Assembly (NCBI GenBank): GCA_038120295.1 | Contig: JAYOLL010000016.1 | Location: 1 to 64,000 of the forward strand | Length of the DNA stretch: 64,000 bases | Reading direction: 5' to 3' | Origin: JAYOEY01 sp038120295 | GTDB taxonomy: Bacteria > Pseudomonadota > Alphaproteobacteria > MPNO01 > UBA2964 | In this document: positions 53,662 through 61,448 of the stretch, in pieces | How positions within the stretch are numbered: position 1 is the stretch's first letter | Layout: each line of letters opens with the position of its first letter | The notes under the pieces: model-generated | Told to the model about the DNA's origin: nothing | Seen by the model: the letters and a program-made list of their open reading frames with translations, nothing else | Database searches by the model: none | Position numbers and translations under genes: made by a program

Positions 53662-54108
53662 ATGGCACTACTCGAACCTGGCAGCAAAGCGCCCGGCTTC
53701 TCCCTGCCGAACCAGAACGGCAAAACCGTCAGTCTCGACGACTTCGCCGGCAAAAGCGTCCTTATCTGGTTTTTCTCGCGCGCCTTCGGCAGTAATTGAA
53801 CGCGGGAAGCTGAAGGGTTCCGTGATCGAACCCAGGACATTCTCGATAAAAACGGCGCACTGGTCGGTATTACGTTCAGCGCCACCGAAGATCTGAAAAA
53901 ATGGGCGGACGAGACCGGTCACAAGACGGATCTGCTGTGCGATGCCGACCGCTCGGTCGCAATGGCATACGGCGCGGCGGAAACGGCGGACCAGGAGAGG
54001 GCATCGCGCTTGTCCATTCTGATCGGACCGGACGGCAGGGTCGAACGGGTCTATGAAAACCCCGATGTTTCGGTCCATGCCGAACAAGTACTGGCCGATC
54101 TCGCCTGA
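53662..54108 (+). CDS. Selenocysteine peroxiredoxin (AhpC/TSA family), TGA-encoded Sec46
   Basis: From the ATG at 53662 (AAAGGA upstream) the frame meets TGA at 53797-53799, codon 46, then continues without another stop to TGA at 54106-54108. Read through, it is a 148-residue thioredoxin-fold peroxiredoxin of the BCP/AhpC type: PGSKAPGFSLPNQNGKTVSL, VLIWFFSRAFGSN, residue 46, TREAEGFRDRTQDIL, then LLCDADRSVAMAYGA and LIGPDGRVERVYEN. The TGA falls exactly where the family has its peroxidatic Cys (PGCT-E motif), so selenocysteine is the natural reading. The resolving Cys five residues on is Glu, so this is a one-Sec type, possibly using the Cys near residue 94 or a thiol cofactor. A truncated or miscalled TGC codon is the alternative. 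Confidence 0.85.
53797..53833 (+). promoter_or_regulatory. Sec codon with candidate bacterial SECIS hairpin
   Basis: TGA at 53797-53799 is followed 21 bases later by the apical loop of a perfect 6-bp hairpin: GGGTTC (53815-53820), 7-base loop CGTGATC (53821-53827), GAACCC (53828-53833). The TGA-to-loop distance and a G among the first two loop bases fit the known rules for bacterial SECIS elements, which lie inside the coding sequence just 3' of UGA. Further pairing (C53810-G53835, U53811-A53834) could extend the stem around a bulge. Confidence 0.7.
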
Positions 54109-54138
54109 CCGAAACACCGCTTGAGGAAATGCCCGAAT

Positions 54139-54192
54139 CGCATGGATTTTCCCGCGAATTTCACTATGGAATTCTATGGGGAAATCCATGCG
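54139..54192. repeat. Long imperfect palindrome between peroxiredoxin and coxG
   Basis: Arms 54139-54153 and 54178-54192 are complementary over 15 positions with one G-T wobble. Inside, 54156-54160 pairs with 54170-54174, giving a two-tier hairpin. No T-run follows. It may insulate coxG from the selenoprotein gene, stabilise a 3' end, or be a small repeat element. Confidence 0.6.
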
Positions 54193-54280
54193 AAGGGTTG
54201 CCGCCTAAGCGCCTCCGCATTACCCTACGGAGAAGCCTTAACGGCAAGGCAATCCTGCATTCAGAAGGGAGAACGACGTC

Positions 54281-54886
54281 ATGGATATGACCGGCGAATA
54301 TCGCATTCCGGCCCCGCGCGAAAAGGTTTGGGAAGCGCTCAACGATCCCGAGGTCCTGACCAAGTGCATTCCCGGCTGTCAGGAACTCAACAAGGAATCG
54401 GATACCGAGCTGACGGCGACAGTGAAGACCAAGGTCGGCCCGGTTTCCGCGACTTTCAAGGGCAAGGTCACCCTGTCCGACATCAACCCGCCGGAAAGCT
54501 ATACCATCACCGGCGAGGGCACCGGCGGCGCGGCGGGCTTCGCCAAGGGCGGTGCGGAAGTGTCGCTTGAAGAAGACGGCGGCGTAACCATTCTCCGCTA
54601 TACCGCCAAGGCTCAGGTTGGCGGCAAGCTGGCGCAGATCGGCTCCCGGCTGATCGATTCGACCTCCAAGAAAATGGCCGGCCAGTTCTTCGACAAGTTC
54701 GCAGAGGAAGTCGGCGGCGACGGTGAGGCGGAAGCGCCCGCCGCGGAAGCCACGCCGGAAGCGCCGGCACCCGCGGAACCGGCCGCGCCGGCCCCTGCCC
54801 CCGCTTCTTCCGGAGGGATAAGCCCGGCGGTCTGGATCGGTGGGCTGGTTGCCGTTGTGGTGATCCTCCTGATTGTTCTGAACTAA
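54281..54886 (+). CDS. coxG: CoxG family protein (CO dehydrogenase subunit G-like)
   Basis: 201 residues. An N-terminal START/SRPBCC-like CoxG domain (residues 1-145: [44 protein letters not shown]) is followed by a Glu/Ala/Pro-rich linker and a C-terminal helix ([17 protein letters not shown]). CoxG is thought to recruit the molybdenum hydroxylase to the membrane through such a tail anchor. It is the first gene of the coxG-coxS-coxM-maturation cluster. Confidence 0.93.
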   Translation: MDMTGEYRIPAPREKVWEALNDPEVLTKCIPGCQELNKESDTELTATVKTKVGPVSATFKGKVTLSDINPPESYTITGEGTGGAAGFAKGGAEVSLEEDGGVTILRYTAKAQVGGKLAQIGSRLIDSTSKKMAGQFFDKFAEEVGGDGEAEAPAAEATPEAPAPAEPAAPAPAPASSGGISPAVWIGGLVAVVVILLIVLN

Positions 54887-55048
54887 AGCCAGAACCCGCC
54901 TCGGAATCTCCCGTCGGCGGGTTGACCAACAACAATTTCGGGTGATACTTCCCGAGGTACAGGAGTGGAAAAACCGCTCCGAAACGATTGCAATCCGACC
55001 GGGCCATGGGCCAGCCCCAGGGACCTTACCGAACGAGGGAAAAATTCG

Positions 55049-55528
55049 ATGACCGTTAAGTTCACCACGACCATCAATGGCAAGGAAGTCCAGGGCGAGA
55101 CCGAGGACCGAACCCTTCTGGTGCAGTTCATTCGCGAACACCTTGGCCTGACGGGGACCCATGTCGGCTGCGACACCACCCAGTGCGGTTGCTGCACGGT
55201 CCATGTCGACGGCCTCCCGATGAAGTCCTGCACCATGCTGGCGGTCCATGCCGACGGCAAGGAGATCACGACAATCGAAGGACTTGCCAAGGACGGTGAG
55301 TTGCACCCGATGCAGGCTGCATTCCGCGAAAATCATGCCTTGCAGTGCGGCTTCTGCACCCCTGGCATGGTGATGAGCTCGATCGGGATCGTTGATCGCC
55401 ACAAGGGCGAAAAGCTGGACGAAAAGACGGTGCGTCACGAACTCGAGGGCAACATCTGCCGCTGCACCGGCTACCACAATATCGTCAAGGCAGTGCTTTC
55501 GGCATCTGAGGTCATGAACAAGGGCTAA
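55049..55528 (+). CDS. coxS: Molybdenum hydroxylase [2Fe-2S] small subunit
   Basis: 159 residues from the ATG at 55049 (GAGGGA upstream); the longer start at 54965 is rejected. Both clusters are complete: plant-type C41, C46, C49 and C61 ([10 protein letters not shown]...SC), and the all-helical domain C100, C103, C137 and C139 (QCGFC...CRCTGY). It transfers electrons from the molybdenum centre in the large subunit to FAD in the medium subunit. Unusually, coxM rather than coxL follows, and no large subunit gene lies in this cluster. Confidence 0.93.
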   Translation: MTVKFTTTINGKEVQGETEDRTLLVQFIREHLGLTGTHVGCDTTQCGCCTVHVDGLPMKSCTMLAVHADGKEITTIEGLAKDGELHPMQAAFRENHALQCGFCTPGMVMSSIGIVDRHKGEKLDEKTVRHELEGNICRCTGYHNIVKAVLSASEVMNKG

Positions 55529-55620
55529 GCCCGAATATCAAAACATGCCTGCGACGCCCCTGAGCCTCAGACCGGCGTCCGAAGCGGCAGGACAACAGGC
55601 GTAATCGGAGACGACGGATC

Positions 55621-56418
55621 ATGTACGAATTCAACTATCAGAAGGCTTCTTCGGTCGACGAAGCGAAACAGCTTCACGGCAATGCCGAGGACCCGAAATA
55701 CATGTCGGGCGGCATGACACTGCTGCCAACCCTCAAGATGCGGCTGGCGCGCCCGTCGGACGTGATCGACCTCGCCGGGATCGGCGATCTGGTCGGGATC
55801 GACGTGTCCGGCGACACGGTCACCATCAAGGCGATGACCCCGCACGCCGTCGTGGCCGCGAGCCCTGACGTCAAGAAGGCCATTCCGGCGCTCGCCAAGC
55901 TGGCGGGCGGTATTGGCGACCCGATGGTTCGCAACCGCGGCACGATCGGCGGATCGCTCGCCAATAACGATCCTGCGGCTGACTACCCCGCTGCCGTCAT
56001 GGGTCTGGGCGCAACGATCCACACCGACCGGCGCGAGATCGCCGCCGACGATTTTTTCCTCGACCTGTTCGAGACCGCCCTTGAAGAGGGCGAGATGATC
56101 ACCAGCGTCTCGTTCCCCATTCCCGACAAGGCCGGATACATGAAGTTCCCGAACCCGGCATCGCGCTACTGCATTGTCGGCGTGATGGTGTCGCAGAAGG
56201 GCGGCAACGTCCGCGTCGGCGTCACCGGCGCCGGAGCCTGCGCTTTCCGCGTTTCGGACATGGAAAACGCCCTGGCATCGAACTTCGCACCGGAAGCGGT
56301 TGCCGATATCAGCATTCCGGACACCAATCTCAATAGTGACATCCACGCCAGCGCCGAGTACCGCGCGCATCTGGTTACGGTCATGGCCAAACGCGCCGTC
56401 GCCGAAGCCAACAGCTGA
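55621..56418 (+). CDS. coxM: Molybdenum hydroxylase FAD-binding medium subunit
   Basis: 265 residues of the VAO/PCMH-like FAD fold. The two FAD loops are MSGGMTLLPTLKMRLARP (residues about 30-47) and RNRGTIGGSLANNDPAADYPA (the T-I-G-G-S-L...D-P-A-A-D motif, near 105-123), and a CO_deh_flav_C domain ends the protein. It starts 92 bases after coxS. It should partner coxS and an unlinked large subunit, possibly the one at 26428-28764. Confidence 0.93.
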   Translation: MYEFNYQKASSVDEAKQLHGNAEDPKYMSGGMTLLPTLKMRLARPSDVIDLAGIGDLVGIDVSGDTVTIKAMTPHAVVAASPDVKKAIPALAKLAGGIGDPMVRNRGTIGGSLANNDPAADYPAAVMGLGATIHTDRREIAADDFFLDLFETALEEGEMITSVSFPIPDKAGYMKFPNPASRYCIVGVMVSQKGGNVRVGVTGAGACAFRVSDMENALASNFAPEAVADISIPDTNLNSDIHASAEYRAHLVTVMAKRAVAEANS

Positions 56419-56430
56419 GCGTCGTGACCG

Positions 56431-56494
56431 GGCGGGCCGTTGCGCCCGCCGACCGATCCGTTGTTTTTTTGGGGGTGGCCGGAGCAATCCGGCC
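56431..56494 (+). terminator. Two hairpins and a T-run between coxM and coxD
   Basis: The first hairpin pairs 56431-56437 with 56444-56450. A T-run follows at 56464-56470. A second hairpin pairs 56477-56483 with 56488-56494 around a GCAA tetraloop. The pair could attenuate transcription and set a lower level for the maturation genes than for coxGSM. Confidence 0.5.
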
Positions 56495-56542
56495 CCCTTC
56501 TTTCATTCCGGCCCAACCACCAAGCCTCAGGAACCAGACGAT

Positions 56543-57463
56543 ATGAGCGAACAGCTCCCGGCATCGATCGACGATACGATGGACCTCCTTTCGGAGGGGC
56601 GCTATGTCGCCGACCGCTCGCTTGCGACGGCCCTTTTTCTCGCCCTCAAACTCGGCCGCCCCCTGTTCCTCGAAGGCGAGGCCGGCGTCGGCAAGACCGA
56701 AATAGCCAAGGTTCTGTCCGATACACTGGGACGGAACCTTATCCGGCTTCAATGCTATGAAGGTCTTGACGTTTCGTCTGCGGTCTATGAATGGAACTAT
56801 TCCCGCCAGATGATCGACATCCGGATCGCGGAAGCGTCCGGCGAGGAGGACCGCGACCGACTTGAAGAGGACGTGTTTTCCGACCGGTTTCTTATCAAGC
56901 GTCCCCTGCTTCAGGCCCTCGAACTCGACCTCAACGGCAATCCTCCGGTCCTGCTGATCGATGAACTGGACCGCACCGACGAGCCGTTCGAGGCCTTCCT
57001 GCTCGAGATCCTGTCCGACTTCCAGGTCACCATCCCCGAAACCGGCACGGTCAAGGCGGAGAAGCCCCCTATCGTTATCGTTACGTCCAACCGGACGCGG
57101 GAAATTCACGATGCGATCAAACGCCGCTGCTTCTATTACTGGGTCGATTATCCGGACGCGAAGCGCGAGCTCGAAATTCTCGACGTGAAAGTGCCCGATG
57201 CGGACAAGGACTTGTCACGCCAGATCGTCGCCTTCGTCCAGCGGCTGCGCTCGATGGATCTCTTCAAGCTGCCGGGCGTCGCCGAGACCATCGACTGGAC
57301 CAATGCGCTGGTGCAGCTCGACAAGATCGATCTCGATCCGGAAACGGTCAACGATACGCTCGGGACCCTGCTGAAATACCAGGACGACATCGAGAAGGTG
57401 AAAGGCAGCGAGGCCGCCAACCTGCTTGAACAGGTCAAGGCCGACCTCGCCGCGCGGGGCTAG
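56543..57463 (+). CDS. coxD: MoxR-type AAA+ ATPase (CoxD-like)
   Basis: 306 residues from the ATG at 56543, with AGGA upstream; the long upstream frame is spurious. Walker A is GEAGVGKT (about 45-52), Walker B LLIDELDR (about 137-144), sensor VTSNRTREIHDA with the arginine-finger region IKRRCFYYWVDYP. CoxD-type MoxR ATPases work with a vWA protein to mature the Mo-S-Cu or Mo-S centre. The vWA gene follows after four bases. Confidence 0.92.
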   Translation: MSEQLPASIDDTMDLLSEGRYVADRSLATALFLALKLGRPLFLEGEAGVGKTEIAKVLSDTLGRNLIRLQCYEGLDVSSAVYEWNYSRQMIDIRIAEASGEEDRDRLEEDVFSDRFLIKRPLLQALELDLNGNPPVLLIDELDRTDEPFEAFLLEILSDFQVTIPETGTVKAEKPPIVIVTSNRTREIHDAIKRRCFYYWVDYPDAKRELEILDVKVPDADKDLSRQIVAFVQRLRSMDLFKLPGVAETIDWTNALVQLDKIDLDPETVNDTLGTLLKYQDDIEKVKGSEAANLLEQVKADLAARG

Positions 57464-57467
57464 GACA

Positions 57468-58769
57468 TTGGCAAACGCCGACGAAACCGGCACTCCCAGA
57501 GACAACGGCGCCGCACCTGCTTTCGAAAACACGCCCGGCATGCGGCTCCTCGACCAGTTCGAGGGAAGCAAGCTTCTTCCCAACATCATGCATTTCGGTC
57601 GTGTGCTGCGTAGCGCCGGTCTGCCCGTCGGCCCCGGCAAGATCATCGATGCGGTGAATGCAGTCCAGACAGTCGGCATCGCCAGCCGCAAGGACTTCTA
57701 CTGGTCGCTCCACGCCGTGTTCGTTAACCGGCGCGACCAGCACGACGTCTACGACCAGGCCTTCCATATCTTCTGGCGCGACCCGCGTCTCCTGGAGCGC
57801 ATGCTGGGCATGCTGATGCCTGAAGTACCCGGAGAGGAGCAGAACGAACCGCAGGAACCGCCAAGCCGCCGAATCATGGAGGCAATGTCTCCCAAGGAGC
57901 AGGAAGGCCAGCAGCAGGAGCAGGAAAAGGAGCCAGAGGTCGAAGTCGAGGCCACCCTGACAGCTTCCGCAAACGAATTGCTCCAGAAGATGGATTTTGA
58001 GGATATGTCGGCGGAAGAAGTCGCGGCCGCGAAGGCCGCTATTTCGCGCATGCGCCTCACAATCGACGAGGTACCTATGCGCCGGTTCGAGCGCAGTCAC
58101 CGGATAGACCGCGTCGATATGCGGGCAACGCTGCGCGCCGCCATGCGGTCCGGCGGTGGGCTGATCCCGTTGCAGTATCGCCGTCGCCGCAAACGCACCC
58201 CGCCGCTGGTCATCTTGTGCGATATCTCCGGCTCAATGGGTCGTTACACGCGCATGCTGCTTCACTTCATGCATGCCATCACAAATGACCGCGACCGGGT
58301 TCACACCTTCCTGTTCGGCACGCGCCTGACCAATGTCACACGTCACCTGCGGCAGAAAGACGTCGATGTCGCGCTGGAATGCTGTAACGACATGGTCGAC
58401 GACTGGTCGGGCGGCACCCGGATCGGCGAAAGCCTCAAGGAATTCAATCGCTTCTGGAGCCGGCGGGTCCTTGGACAGGGAGCCGTGATGCTTCTGATTT
58501 CGGACGGGCTCGACCGCGACGCCGGACGAGGCCTCGAAATCGAGATGGAGCGGCTTCACAAATCCTGCCGTCGTTTCGTCTGGCTGAATCCGCTGCTGCG
58601 GTTCGAAGGGTTCGAGCCCAAATCACAGGGCATCAGGGCGATTCTCCCCCATGTTGACGAATTCCGCCCGGTGCACAATCTTGAGAGTCTGACAGAGCTG
58701 GTGGACGCGCTAAATCGCCAGCTTTCCCGGAGACAGGAAGGAATGGGCGAATGGCTGCAAGCGATGTAA
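57468..58769 (+). CDS. coxE: vWA-domain maturation protein (CoxE-like)
   Basis: 433 residues from a TTG at 57468 (LANADETG) after AGGA; no nearer ATG precedes the conserved LLDQFEG...FGRVLR region. The vWA MIDAS motif is CDISGSMGRY (near residue 250), with TRIGES and SDGLDRDAGR completing the site. A Glu/Gln-rich low-complexity stretch (QEGQQQEQEKEPEVEVEA) lies near residues 143-165. Partner of the MoxR ATPase upstream in activating the molybdenum hydroxylase. The 3' end overlaps the next gene by 19 bases. Confidence 0.9.
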   Translation: MANADETGTPRDNGAAPAFENTPGMRLLDQFEGSKLLPNIMHFGRVLRSAGLPVGPGKIIDAVNAVQTVGIASRKDFYWSLHAVFVNRRDQHDVYDQAFHIFWRDPRLLERMLGMLMPEVPGEEQNEPQEPPSRRIMEAMSPKEQEGQQQEQEKEPEVEVEATLTASANELLQKMDFEDMSAEEVAAAKAAISRMRLTIDEVPMRRFERSHRIDRVDMRATLRAAMRSGGGLIPLQYRRRRKRTPPLVILCDISGSMGRYTRMLLHFMHAITNDRDRVHTFLFGTRLTNVTRHLRQKDVDVALECCNDMVDDWSGGTRIGESLKEFNRFWSRRVLGQGAVMLLISDGLDRDAGRGLEIEMERLHKSCRRFVWLNPLLRFEGFEPKSQGIRAILPHVDEFRPVHNLESLTELVDALNRQLSRRQEGMGEWLQAM

Positions 58770-59089
58770 AGGGACAGGACGACGCCGTCCTCGAGGAAGC
58801 CGCGCGCTGGCGCGCCGAAGGCAAGAAGGTCGCGCTGGCGACCGTTATCAGCACCTGGGGCTCGTCCCCTCGCCCGACCGGCAGCCAGCTCGCCGTGGCG
58901 GAGGATTCGACCTTTGTGGGTTCGGTTTCCGGCGGCTGCATCGAAGGCGCCGTCGTCACCGAAGCGCTGTCCGTGATGGAAAGCGGCAAACCAACGGTTC
59001 TCGAATACGGCGTGACCGACGATCTCGCCTGGGAGGTCGGCCTGGCCTGCGGCGGGCAGGTTAAAGTCTTCGTGGAGGCACTCGACTGA
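58751..59089 (+). CDS. XdhC/CoxI family N-terminal domain protein
   Basis: 112 residues. It contains ALATVISTWGSSPRPTGSQLAV and GSVSGGCIEGAVVTEAL, the XdhC_CoxI N-terminal signature with the GGCIE motif, and a second conserved Cys (LACGGQVKVF). Here the domain is a separate protein; the Rossmann half is encoded by the next gene, which begins in the overlapping TGATG. XdhC-type proteins bind and sulfurate the molybdenum cofactor before insertion into the hydroxylase. Confidence 0.9.
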   Translation: MAASDVKGQDDAVLEEAARWRAEGKKVALATVISTWGSSPRPTGSQLAVAEDSTFVGSVSGGCIEGAVVTEALSVMESGKPTVLEYGVTDDLAWEVGLACGGQVKVFVEALD

Positions 59090-59802
59090 TGAAACAGGAT
59101 ATTCTCGACCGGCTGCTTAAGGATCGCGAAGCCAAAACGGCCGTCGCCATGGCGACCCATCTCCAAAGCGGGAATCAGGCGCTCGTCTATCACGACGATG
59201 CAGAAGGCGCACTGGCCGACAATGCTGAGATCGTCGCCGCGGCGCGGCAATGCATGATGGACGACAAAAGCCGCGTTGTTTCAACGGCAAAGGGCGATGT
59301 CTTCATTCATGTCTTCAATCCACCATTGCGCATGATTCTTGTCGGCGCTGTGCACATTGCCCAGCCATTGTCTCGCATCGCATCGGTCGCAGGATACGAT
59401 GTCTTCGTCGTAGACCCACGCGACTCCTTTGCAACGCCGGAGCGGTTTCCAGGCATCAATCTGGTGCATGAATGGCCCGACGACGGCGTCAAATTGCTCG
59501 ATCCCGACCGAAGGACAGCTATCGTCACCCTTACTCACGATCCCAAACTCGACGATCCCGGCCTTCATATCGCGATCCGTTCGGATGCGTTCTATATCGG
59601 TTCTCTCGGCAGCCGAAAAACGCATGCCTCACGCGTCGAACGGCTAAAAGAAGCCGGTTTCAACGACGCGGAGATCGGTCGCATTCACGGGCCCGTGGGC
59701 CTGCCGCTGGGTGCGGTCTCGCCATCTGAGATCGCCGTCTCCATCCTGGCGGAAATCACCGCCGTACTGCACGGCAGGGAGCAACAAAAGGCAGCCGCGT
59801 GA
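59089..59802 (+). CDS. XdhC Rossmann-domain protein
   Basis: 237 residues. A divergent N-terminal part leads into the XdhC C-terminal Rossmann domain: MILVGAVHIAQPLSRIASVAGYDVFVVDPRDSFATPERFP, then TLTHDPKLDDP, YIGSLGSRKTHASR and IHGPVGLPLGAVSPSEIAVSILAEI, all family hallmarks. It overlaps the N-terminal-domain gene by one base and the next gene by four. Together the two ORFs make one split XdhC/CoxF-type maturation factor. Confidence 0.92.
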   Translation: MKQDILDRLLKDREAKTAVAMATHLQSGNQALVYHDDAEGALADNAEIVAAARQCMMDDKSRVVSTAKGDVFIHVFNPPLRMILVGAVHIAQPLSRIASVAGYDVFVVDPRDSFATPERFPGINLVHEWPDDGVKLLDPDRRTAIVTLTHDPKLDDPGLHIAIRSDAFYIGSLGSRKTHASRVERLKEAGFNDAEIGRIHGPVGLPLGAVSPSEIAVSILAEITAVLHGREQQKAAA

Positions 59803-61445
59803 AGTTCGGCCCCGTCCCGCTGGATCGGGCCGAAGGCGCTATTCTCGCCCACAGCGAACGCGTCGGCCAGGCAACCTTTCGGAAAGGAAGGGTTCTCGCC
59901 CCTGAAGACCTGCTGGCCATGAAAGAGGCTGGCTTCGGCGAAGTTACCGTCGTTCGCCTCGATCCCGGCGATCTGGCGGAGAACGAGGCCGCACAAAGGC
60001 TGGCGAATGCTCTTGTGGGTCCCGACATCGCCCTCAGTAATACCGCGACCGGCCGTTGCAATCTGGCCGCTGCCTCTGCCGGCATCGCGCTATTCGACGC
60101 AGGCTACATCGATACGGTGAACCTGATCGATGAAGCCGTCACCGTATCCACCGTTCGGCCTTTCGAGCACGTGGACAAGGGAGACATCGTCGCTACCGTC
60201 AAGATCATCACCTTCGCCGTAGCGGGCGCAACAGTTGAGAAATGCGTAGAAGCCGCTGGGAAGGGACAGAACCGGGTTTCTGTGGCGCCATACAGGCAAA
60301 CAGCGGTTGGCCTGGTTCAGACTCGCCTGCCGGTCCTGAGGGCCAGTCTTCTGGACAAGGCTACGGAGGTCACCCGTGCGCGTCTGGAAACGATGGGATG
60401 CACGCTCGATCACGATATCAGATGCGATCATCAGACAGACGCCATCGCAAATGCCTTCCGGTCTCTCGCAGATTCCGGATGCGGCATTGCCCTTGCACTC
60501 GGAGCATCGGCCATCGCCGACCGGGCAGACGTGATCCCGGCAGCGGTTGAAGCATGCGGCGGAACGGTCGAGCATTTCGGCATGCCGGTCGACCCCGGAA
60601 ACCTGATGCTGCTGGGACGCATCGGCGAGATGCGCATCCTCGGCCTGCCGGGATCCGCTCGATCGCCCCGGCTGCACGGGTTCGACTGGGTTCTCAGGCG
60701 CCTCGTTGCCGGAATCGATGTCACGGGCGAAGATCTTATGCGGATGGGGGTCGGCGGTCTGCTCAAGGAGATCCCGTCGCGTCCCCTTCCCCGCCTGAGC
60801 GCGGTTTCTTCCTCCACGAACGAAACAGACATGAAACAGACCCGTCGCATCGCCGCCGTCATACTCGCAGCCGGCCAGTCCCGCCGCATGGGCAAGGCGA
60901 ACAAGCTTATGGAGGTCGTCAACGGCAAACCGATGATGCTGCATGCGGTGGACGCCGCTATCGAAGCAGGAACGAAGCCGGTCGTCGTTGTGACAGGACA
61001 CGAACCCGAACGGATAGAGCAAACCGTTGAGGGACGCTCAGTCACGATCGTCCATAACCCCGATTTTGCCAACGGTCTCAGCACATCATTGCGCGCCGCG
61101 GTGAATGCCCTGAGTGACGATATCGAGGGTATCGTTGTCTGCCTTGGCGACATGCCAGCCGTAACGACCGCCCATATCGAAAAGCTCATGTCTGCCTTCG
61201 ACCCTGCCAGCGGCAGGTTCATCGTCGTTCCGACGGTCCGTGGCAAACGCGGCAATCCGGTTCTCTGGCACCGACGCTATTTCGACCAGATGACTCAGAT
61301 TTCAGGCGATGTCGGCGCGCGCCACCTGATCGGCGAAAACGAAGATGCACTGGTCGAGATTGCGATGGACGACGACGCCGTTCTGCAGGACCTGGATACG
61401 CCTGCCGCACTTGAAGCATTTCGCAGTACATTAACTGACGGGTAG
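59799..61445 (+). CDS. Molybdopterin-binding (MoCF) and MobA-like fusion protein
   Basis: 548 residues in two domains. Residues 1-340 form a MoCF_biosynth/molybdopterin-binding domain (TATGRCNLAAASAGIALFDAG, LALGASAIADRADVIPAA, GMPVDPGNLMLLG, VLGLPGSARSP-like LGLPGSARSPRLHGFD). Residues about 355-545 form a MobA-like NTP transferase (VILAAGQSRRMGKANKLM, CLGDMPAV, DVGARHLI, DLDTPAALEAF), as in MocA, which makes the cytosine dinucleotide cofactor used by xanthine-dehydrogenase-type enzymes. This matches the neighbouring molybdenum hydroxylase subunits. It overlaps the XdhC gene by ATGA-type coupling. Confidence 0.9.
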   Translation: MKFGPVPLDRAEGAILAHSERVGQATFRKGRVLAPEDLLAMKEAGFGEVTVVRLDPGDLAENEAAQRLANALVGPDIALSNTATGRCNLAAASAGIALFDAGYIDTVNLIDEAVTVSTVRPFEHVDKGDIVATVKIITFAVAGATVEKCVEAAGKGQNRVSVAPYRQTAVGLVQTRLPVLRASLLDKATEVTRARLETMGCTLDHDIRCDHQTDAIANAFRSLADSGCGIALALGASAIADRADVIPAAVEACGGTVEHFGMPVDPGNLMLLGRIGEMRILGLPGSARSPRLHGFDWVLRRLVAGIDVTGEDLMRMGVGGLLKEIPSRPLPRLSAVSSSTNETDMKQTRRIAAVILAAGQSRRMGKANKLMEVVNGKPMMLHAVDAAIEAGTKPVVVVTGHEPERIEQTVEGRSVTIVHNPDFANGLSTSLRAAVNALSDDIEGIVVCLGDMPAVTTAHIEKLMSAFDPASGRFIVVPTVRGKRGNPVLWHRRYFDQMTQISGDVGARHLIGENEDALVEIAMDDDAVLQDLDTPAALEAFRSTLTDG

Positions 61446-61448
61446 GTC

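Noticed and set aside
53662..53799. Peroxiredoxin as a simple nonsense pseudogene
   Set aside because: A single TGA exactly at the catalytic Cys codon, an intact remainder and a downstream hairpin favour Sec; kept only as the alternative to test.
53800..53827. Closer hairpin (CGCGG-AA with TTCCGTG) directly after the TGA as the SECIS
   Set aside because: Its loop begins only about nine bases after the TGA, shorter than the usual distance, and it contains a bulge and a wobble; the 53815-53833 hairpin fits better.
53592..54189. Minus-strand ORFs over the peroxiredoxin
   Set aside because: They exist only as shadows; the plus-strand read-through product is a coherent peroxiredoxin on both sides of the TGA.
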